A stretch of 64,000 bases of DNA, from assembly GCA_947561715.1 (NCBI GenBank), contig OX387204.1, positions 16,311,001-16,375,000 of the forward strand, read 5' to 3'. The notes under the pieces are model-generated. The model was not told the DNA's origin, did no database searches, and was given only the letters and a program-made list of their open reading frames with translations. This DNA is from Ascidia mentula. Lineage: Eukaryota > Chordata > Ascidiacea > Phlebobranchia > Ascidiidae. Below are positions 60,641 through 64,000 of the stretch, one piece after another. Numbering within the stretch: position 1 is the first letter of the stretch; every line of letters starts with the position of its first letter. The position numbers and the translations under genes were made by a program.

Positions 60641-61525
60641 ACAAATGCTTGATAATGTTAACACAGTGAAAACTATATGTACAAAGTAGTGATTAACATA
60701 CACGGATGTTGTTTCGATGATTTTTATATCTCTAACCAATGGAAAAGGTCCGAAAAAAATGGACAAATGGATTTCTGTTAGATTAACAGCAACAAATAAA
60801 ATTACATTAAATTTAGAGGCCTCTTATTATTTTGCAAATATTGACGAAACCAACTATTGGTCCCATTCCAAGCCATAAAGACGTGAGCTAAAGATAGTAG
60901 TTTGCACTGTTTCGACCTATCAGGTCTCATCAGTGCAACTGGTGAGGAAGGATGGTCTTGCAGGCAGAATAGACAGAGACTATTTCACATTGTAGTTAAC
61001 GTCGATCCGTTACAGGTAACGAACTATAGGTACTATCGAGAACGAACCTCAGTAGAACGTTGTATTGCCGTGTTAAAAGTTTAAAAAGAGCTTTGATGCA
61101 TTGCCGATCGCGATTTCTGCGAATCAAAACTCACTAATGTCGATTATACGTCGTGGGAGATACAGAGAATCAAAACAATCCTTTCACGTTTGTAAGAGTC
61201 GTTAAGCAAACTGTGATATTATGTATCAACGTATTAATCAACAAATACCTCGAAGTCATTTTTTCTTTGCGGTGATAGTTTTGAGATAATTTTGGGGTCT
61301 ACCGACGCACCGAGACAGGAAAGTATGAAGTGATAATTGGTTAGGATACTTAAGCTGTTGCTGCCAAGCAGATTTTATTCCAAGTATGAACTAATGAGAA
61401 TGTTTTGAACAACGAATATACATTGCGTTTTAAATTATAAGTGCCGCACTTGAATCCAGTACTAATCAAATAATTTAATTAATTTTATTCGCCTGAACAG
61501 GGGCAAACTAAAACCCTTTGATAAG
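60641..61525. other. 3' flank of SLC1 copy 4
   Basis: Contains AATAAA near 60798 and the hammerhead remnant at 60899-60940. No exons 1-9 for the fifth SLC1 remnant were found here. Confidence 0.5.
60899..60940 (-). ncRNA. Hammerhead ribozyme remnant without stem III
   Basis: On the minus strand CTGATGA, stem II GACCT/AGGTC and GAAA are intact, flanked by stem I-like AGTTGCA and TGCAAACT. The segment that should form stem III and the cleavage triplet has shrunk to CAG. It cannot cleave but clearly belongs to the same sequence family as the motifs at 32.5 and 36.1 kb. Confidence 0.65.
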
Positions 61526-61778
61526 CATCACTGGTTCGGTGGCCGCAATGGGGGCAGCGGCCATTCCAGGTTCTGCACTTGTACTTGTAACGCAGTCTAT
61601 CGAGCTCTCTATAGAAACCATGGACCTTTTTTATACAGTGGACTGGATAATGTCAGCTGTTGGTTTCATACTAACCTTGTTTGTTTGAGATTCACTTTTC
61701 TGTTTGCATTGTGACAGAATGCGAGGCATCGTAAACATCGTGGGTGACGCCTTTGGGGTTTGTGTTATCGCTGATTAG
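61526..61778 (+). pseudogene. Remnant of a fifth SLC1 body (exons 10-11)
   Basis: Segments 61526-61651 ([17 protein letters not shown], ending VDWI) and 61718-61778 (MRGIVNIVGD, ending in an early TAG) match the last two exons of the array members. Residues of the TM8 substrate site around the usual E-R are missing, the tail is cut short, and no exons 1-9 are found upstream. This is the divergent 3' end of an older duplicate. Confidence 0.7.
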
Positions 61779-63922
61779 AATCGTGAAATTGGTGACGTAA
61801 GCAAAGTGAAACAGCTACGTGTTTGATTCGAGTGTTTAAGAAGCATTGGTGTAGTTCGGTTATAACGTACTTTTTAGTCAGACAGGTGAAATTGTACTTT
61901 TGTATATACTAGTTACCGTCAAAACATGGCTGTTTAGTCTTTTCCTACAGACATGTATGTTAAATGTGGACCCTTTCTCCGTGCGTTGTTTTTCTGTAGT
62001 TGGAAAAGTTTGTATTTACAGCAATACATCGTATACATATAATAGGACATACGGTAGTGTTGAAACGCAATGAGTAATCTTTGGTTCATATACAAATGTG
62101 GAAGAGCTAATTGTCATAAATAACAAGCAAAATTACTAGGGTTAGGTATGCAAATGTAGTTAAAATTGTATTTTATCGCTTTTAATTGTTTAACCAACAT
62201 TCATTCATAAACGCACGTCACTTTTTAATTCGCCTAGTCACGATACTCGTGCGTTATTAATCTGATAAGCCCGCTCTGGCACTTGAGAGAAAATAACCTT
62301 GGTCAGCTTCGCAACACAGGAATTTTCCGCTGACCTAAGCCTTATGACTATTTGTTATTTCATTTTTACCCGGTCAACACGCCTGAAATTAAGTCTATAT
62401 AATTGACCGCTTGGGCTATAAAGTTTTCGACATAACTTTGGAATTTTGTAATGCCTCGTTACGCATCATTGGAGTTACTCGAACAGCCTCATTGAAATTA
62501 CATCTTTTATTGTGAGTATTCGAATGCTTTACTAATTTTAATACAACCCAGTAATTACTAATTGCACAGTGTTGGAGTCTTTATGGAGTCATAGTTAGGT
62601 TTTGTGTTATCACTGAGTAAACATAACACAAATCCTACACAAGCCACATCAACTTGCACGCTTGGTACTAAGCAAAGTACAAGGCCTCTTTGCAAAGAAA
62701 ACGACCTTGAATTAGAATTTTTAGAAACAAAGCAAAACTTATAAGTGACAAAGAGGTTTTTCTGGTGGTTGCCAGGTTCAATTTGCTCTTACATATTAGT
62801 TTGCAAGGAATCGTGTATGCTGAGGGGATGTTTATAGTTTAGTGAAATAGCGCCCGCGTCGTATACATTTTTATCAATTGACTGGACGCTTCACGCTTCA
62901 CTGTTCGGGTTAGATCGTTATATTTATGGATATTTGTTAGGTTTTTTACCACTTGTTAAACAACACCAACGAAATCTACATTTTCGAAGTCGTTTTTTCT
63001 CACCATACATGATGTGAGCAAGACTCATTACGTTTTAATGAAAACATATTTAATCGGAAACAGAATTACAACGAATAGCGAAAACCAGAATTAGTGAAGA
63101 GAACAGATAAGACAAGTCCACGTAAGTGATAAAGGGGAACGATAATAGGACGAGGAAACAAAAATGCGAAAATAATTTCCGCACCGTACGTTGTCTGAAC
63201 ACAAAACATAAACATCAACAAATGTATGGGGCGTTATGCTAGATTGTGTGGTTAGCTATACCCGTTGCAAATATAGGTCAACATCCTTCTCTGTTGTTTT
63301 CGTTTTACATCAGAGAAAGTTATCGTTTTTGAAGTAAATGGTTAAACTGAAATATGTCGGCCTACGTGCGTATTGTAGTAATGTTTAATTGTTTTTTGAA
63401 TCACCTGATTATCCTTGTTTTGGTGAGTGACTCTTGCGACTTCTGTGTGGATACCTGGACTCGTTGGTTTGCACTGCTGTGTGTGTGTTGAATAACAACA
63501 AAGCTTCGCATTTTGGCTAGTTTCCAGCTTTTGTGCACAATTTTCAACTTATCTTTATTCGGTCGTCATACCTTCGTACCATTGAAAACGAATTTATTCG
63601 TTTTGTTTTATTTCTTTATTTTGTTGCCTTCTTTATTTTTACTTTACCTCTATGCACTTTAATTCACTTGGTTATGTTCCTGCACATTTAATATGTATCG
63701 TATTTGTTTCACCTTTTCACAGTTTAAATTGGTATGCTTGAGCAGCAGACGTGTGGTACGCTGATTGGTTAAGGTTCTGACGGGCGAAGTAATTAGTGGC
63801 AAGCCAGACAGTTCTCTGATGGTGGCGCACGGCGAGGAACGTTTTTTTGTGAGGCGCCGTTGCGTGATGGACCGGGTTTGTAGCGCTGAGGTCTGATAGA
63901 GACTGGGTGTTGGGCTCTAGAT
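61779..63922. other. No gene seen
   Basis: AT-rich sequence with no family-like reading frame. A GC-richer patch at 63720-63900 leads to the hAT-like element at the window end. Confidence 0.5.
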
Positions 63923-64000
63923 CAGTGTTTCTTAACCGGTGGTATACTCGTACCACTAGTGGTACGTGACGGCATTCCAGGTGGTACGCGAGCACCTTTC
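63923..64000. mobile_element. Second hAT-like element, cut by the window end
   Basis: Starts CAGTGTTTCTTAACCGGTGG and shares GACGGCATTCCAGGTGGTAC with the hAT-like element at 27181. The right end and target duplication lie outside the window. Confidence 0.7.

Noticed and set aside
1..64000. CRISPR arrays, rRNA, bacterial or viral genes
   Set aside because: The tandem repeats found have no unique spacers; no rRNA-like, phage or viral coding sequence was recognised.

Overview
The window looks like animal nuclear DNA from a tunicate, most probably Ciona. The genes have many short exons (one intron is only 57 nt), are compact and closely spaced, and belong to chordate or deuterostome families (FAM167, BCL2L13-like, UPB1, SLC22, claudin-like, EAAT/SLC1). 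There are many small foldback transposons. No bacterial operons, rRNA, intact tRNA or CRISPR array is present. The gene models below were built by hand from splice sites, reading phase and protein-family recognition. Species assignment is inference.

Layout. 1-4760 (+): 3' part of a mosaic protease with the end of an astacin domain, five ShK domains and a trypsin-like domain. 5618-7808 and 8813-10139 (+): two small secreted ShK-domain proteins, so three ShK genes lie in a row. 10.2-16.9 kb: long stretch with no gene I can support. 17014-18918 (+): FAM167-family gene. 20223-23196 (-): complete beta-ureidopropionase gene (UPB1, 10 exons, 381 aa). 24259-31733 (+): complete SLC22 transporter gene (13 exons, 562 aa) with two non-autonomous transposons in intron 5. 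32832-33996 and 34957-35977 (-): tandem claudin-like four-helix membrane proteins, with an unidentified exon pair between them. 37490-40003 (-): BCL2L13/Bcl-rambo-like tail-anchored BCL2-family protein.

41.4-61.8 kb (+): tandem array of SLC1 (excitatory amino-acid transporter) genes. It has four transporter bodies, one broken by a frameshift, extra copies of the first two exons (some decayed), and a 3' remnant of a fifth body. The array holds a 1.37-kb segmental duplication, tRNA-derived SINE copies in the 5' flank of the B-type modules, an intronic 19-bp minisatellite and a perfect 27-bp palindrome. 61.8-64.0 kb has no gene I can support and ends inside a second hAT-like element.

The most unusual signal is a complete type I hammerhead self-cleaving ribozyme motif on the minus strand at 36110-36160, just upstream of a claudin-like gene. 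Two decayed relatives lie at 32.5 and 60.9 kb. All three share core, stem II and stem I sequence, so they form a small mobile ribozyme-bearing family. The other strong points are the combination of two protease types in one gene, substrate-site changes among the SLC1 paralogues, two GC splice donors, and an excess of the palindrome TGACGTCA.
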